A stretch of 64,000 nt of DNA from the NCBI GenBank assembly GCA_020171895.1, contig JAIVAN010000013.1:1-64000 (forward strand), read 5' to 3'. Position numbers and translations under genes: made by a program. The stretch comes from Bacillus timonensis (GTDB lineage: Bacteria; Bacillota; Bacilli; Bacillales; Bacillaceae_L). The notes under the pieces are model-generated. The model worked only from the letters and a program-made list of their open reading frames with translations. It was not told the DNA's origin and searched no databases. Shown here piece by piece: positions 62,243 through 64,000 of the stretch (its first letter is position 1; every line of letters begins with the position of its first letter).

Positions 62243-62280
62243 AAAGTCTCCTAGTTAACCACTAGGAGATTTTGTATTTT
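62243..62280 (+). terminator. Terminator
   Basis: AGTCTCCTAGT and ACTAGGAGATT form a stem over TAACC, followed by TTGTATTTT. Confidence 0.85.
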
Positions 62281-62349
62281 AAATAAGAATCCCTAACATG
62301 AATGGATTCTGAGTTACATGTTTATAGTAATAATTAAAGGAGTGATTAC

Positions 62350-62469
62350 ATGATTAAAAAAGCGATTGGATGGGCTATAACTTCAATTGTTATCCTTTTT
62401 TTCTTATTATCGTTCTTCTATTTCAGCGAAGATGTTGTATCAAAATTCGTTACTGGTTTTTGGGACTAG
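62350..62469 (+). CDS. Small single-pass membrane protein
   Basis: A 39-aa protein: MIKKAIGWAITSIVILFFLL followed by SFFYFSEDVVSKFVTGFWD. One membrane segment (about 6-26) and an acidic C-terminus. AAAGGAG lies seven bases before the ATG. Too short for a domain assignment; composition, codon use and ribosome site suggest a real gene. Confidence 0.6.
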   Translation: MIKKAIGWAITSIVILFFLLSFFYFSEDVVSKFVTGFWD

Positions 62470-62733
62470 TCTCCAAAAACCAACAATACCCTATCTTTGT
62501 AGAGCAGTTTTCACCCATACGAAGACCAAGCACTCCTTCCACAAAACATAGATAAACAAACTTGAATTCTCATCTCATGGCGAATTGCTGTAGCATTTCC
62601 AAGAAAACACAGCGACTGTTCTATAAATAAAAAACAGCATACGATTAACATATGTTTTCGTATGCTGTTTCAATTATTTAATTATCTCCACTGATGGTTT
62701 GAGTGATTAACCACGATACATAATCAACAGCGA
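62470..62733. other. Spacer with terminator, otherwise empty
   Basis: Apart from the terminator at 62631 I see no feature. Confidence 0.6.
62631..62675 (-). terminator. Terminator of the chemotaxis receptor gene
   Basis: AAACAGCATACGA and TCGTATGCTGTTT form a perfect stem over a loop of about 14 bases; on the minus strand TTTTATTT follows. Confidence 0.9.
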
Positions 62734-64000
62734 CTATATCTTAAATCGAGATACTGCCATTTGTAATTGCTCTGCAAGAACAGCCAAGTTTTGTGCAGAA
62801 GAAGTGACTTCTTCCATTGTTGCAAGTTGTTCTTCAGTCTGTGCAGCACTATCTTGACTTGTAAGTGATTGTTTCTCTGCAATTTCTTTGACCTTTTCAG
62901 AAGAACTTGAAATTTGCGTACTAACAGCTGTCATTTCTTCAATTGAAGCAGCTACCTCTTGTACCTTAGCCGTTACATCTACAATTGACTGATTAATTTC
63001 TGAAAATGACGTTTCTGTCTCAGATGTGTATTGTAACCCAAGATGTACCATGTTAGAGCCACTCTTCATGGATTTAATCGCATTGTCAGTTTCAGATTGA
63101 ATTTCACCAATGATTGATGTAATTGTTTCTACAGATGTCTTCGATTCTTCTGCGAGCTTTCTTACTTCATCTGCAACAACAGCAAATCCTCGACCGTGTT
63201 CACCCGCTCTCGCAGCCTCAATTGCTGCGTTCAGTGCAAGGAGGTTCGTTTGATCAGCTATATCTTTAATCATCGAAAGGATGTTTTCAATTTCTTGTGA
63301 TTTTTGTCCAAGAGTTTGGATTACTTGCTCTGTTTCATTAACAGATGTATTAATATGATTCATTTGATTAACTACTTTTGATATGGAATCTGACCCTTTT
63401 TTCACCGCGAAAATTGCAGTTTCGGAGGAATCAGACATTTCTTCACTACTCTTACCAATCTCATTTAATCCTGCTGCTGTCTCTTGAATTGAAACCGCCA
63501 CTTCGTTCACACTTCTTAATTGAATATCAGCACCTTCAGCTGATTCTTGTGCAAGCTGAGCTAAAAACTCCGATGACTTTGTGCTTTGTTCAGCACTAGC
63601 CATTAACTCTTCAGAAGATGCAGCTACTTGATTTGAAGAATCATAAACATTTTGAATGACTTCTCTTAAATCCTTCACCATTCGGTTTAAGGAGTGTAAA
63701 AGCGTTCCAATTTCGTCACGATTTTTCACATGGATTTCTTCAACCGTTAAATCACCTTGAGCAATTCGTTCGATTGCTTGTGATGCTAACACAACAGGTT
63801 TTGAAATTTGACGGCTTATAATATAAGCTACGATCATACCTAACACAAACGCAGCAATGCTAATAATTAGAATAATTGCTTTAACAGATTCTACTTTTTG
63901 CGTTGTCTCTTTACTAGCTTGTTGAAGAAGGTCTTCTTCAAATGCGACTAGTTCATCCGCTTTATCGATATAGGCTTGTCCTGTTCCTACTGTACTAGCT
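62734..64000 (-). CDS. Methyl-accepting chemotaxis protein (5' end outside window)
   Basis: The reading frame runs without a stop from 62734 to the right edge, so the gene continues beyond it. Visible from the C-terminus backwards: the signalling hairpin ([43 protein letters not shown]), methylation helices, a HAMP domain ([28 protein letters not shown]) and a membrane segment ([21 protein letters not shown]). The residues before it ([27 protein letters not shown]) belong to the extracellular sensor. The ligand is unknown because that domain is cut off. Confidence 0.93.
   Translation of the reverse strand, partial: ASTVGTGQAYIDKADELVAFEEDLLQQASKETTQKVESVKAIILIISIAAFVLGMIVAYIISRQISKPVVLASQAIERIAQGDLTVEEIHVKNRDEIGTLLHSLNRMVKDLREVIQNVYDSSNQVAASSEELMASAEQSTKSSEFLAQLAQESAEGADIQLRSVNEVAVSIQETAAGLNEIGKSSEEMSDSSETAIFAVKKGSDSISKVVNQMNHINTSVNETEQVIQTLGQKSQEIENILSMIKDIADQTNLLALNAAIEAARAGEHGRGFAVVADEVRKLAEESKTSVETITSIIGEIQSETDNAIKSMKSGSNMVHLGLQYTSETETSFSEINQSIVDVTAKVQEVAASIEEMTAVSTQISSSSEKVKEIAEKQSLTSQDSAAQTEEQLATMEEVTSSAQNLAVLAEQLQMAVSRFKI

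Overview
The window looks like chromosome of a low-GC, endospore-forming Firmicute of the Bacillaceae type. The evidence is a 16S rRNA 5' end with a Bacillus-style leader, a spore-coat transglutaminase (Tgl), a CotF-like coat protein, a GerA/GerB/GerC germinant receptor, an FNR with the Bacillus C-terminal cysteine cluster, many TTG/GTG starts behind strong GGAGG sites, and a ycgF-G-H-I neighbourhood like the one recalled for Bacillus subtilis. I cannot name the species from the sequence.

Layout. 1-815: 5' end of a 16S gene (minus strand), its leader and promoter, and copies of a MITE-like repeat. 816-3990: a TPP-riboswitch-controlled operon for uptake of a thiamine pyrimidine precursor (thiamine-binding-family protein, ThiX, ThiY, ThiZ). 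4.0-24.8 kb: housekeeping and envelope genes, including an autoregulated ECF sigma operon, Tgl, an acidic surface protein with a class D sortase, a beta-propeller protein, an acyl-CoA synthetase, a PlsY paralogue, an MMPL transporter and a wall-anchored SGNH hydrolase. 24.9-29.7 kb: a tRNA-Ala, a decayed 3' end of ssrA (tmRNA), a germinant receptor operon and a permuted fragment of rnr (RNase R). The last is striking because rnr and ssrA are normally close neighbours in Bacilli.

29.8-50.5 kb is one functional block for galactosides. An extracellular sugar-binding lipoprotein and two CUT1 permeases bring in the sugar, and no ATPase is encoded there. Three hydrolases (GH42 and GH2 beta-galactosidases, GH36 alpha-galactosidase) release galactose. 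A YesM/YesN-type two-component pair and a ROK repressor flank the operon. GalK-GalE-GalT-GalM (Leloir pathway) process the galactose. 50.9-53 kb: a TetR repressor and a quinone-reductase-like enzyme with a candidate operator. 53.0-56.5 kb: a ycgI/ycgH/ycgG/ycgF cluster (DUF1989, amino-acid permease, YqcI/YcgG protein, LysE exporter), which may be an uncharacterised amino-acid N-oxygenation and export pathway. 56.6-64 kb: coat protein, glucosaminidase, lipoprotein, 2OG-Fe(II) oxygenase, Fnr with a perfect FNR box at its own promoter, small proteins, and a chemotaxis receptor that runs off the right end.

No CRISPR array, intact prophage, IS transposase or obvious anti-phage system was seen. The points most worth following up are the permuted rnr fragment and ssrA scar, the ycg cluster, the LPXTA-type sortase system with two likely substrates, and several regulatory sites that can be read directly (antiterminating TPP switch, ECF promoter, class II FNR promoter, TetR and ROK candidate operators).
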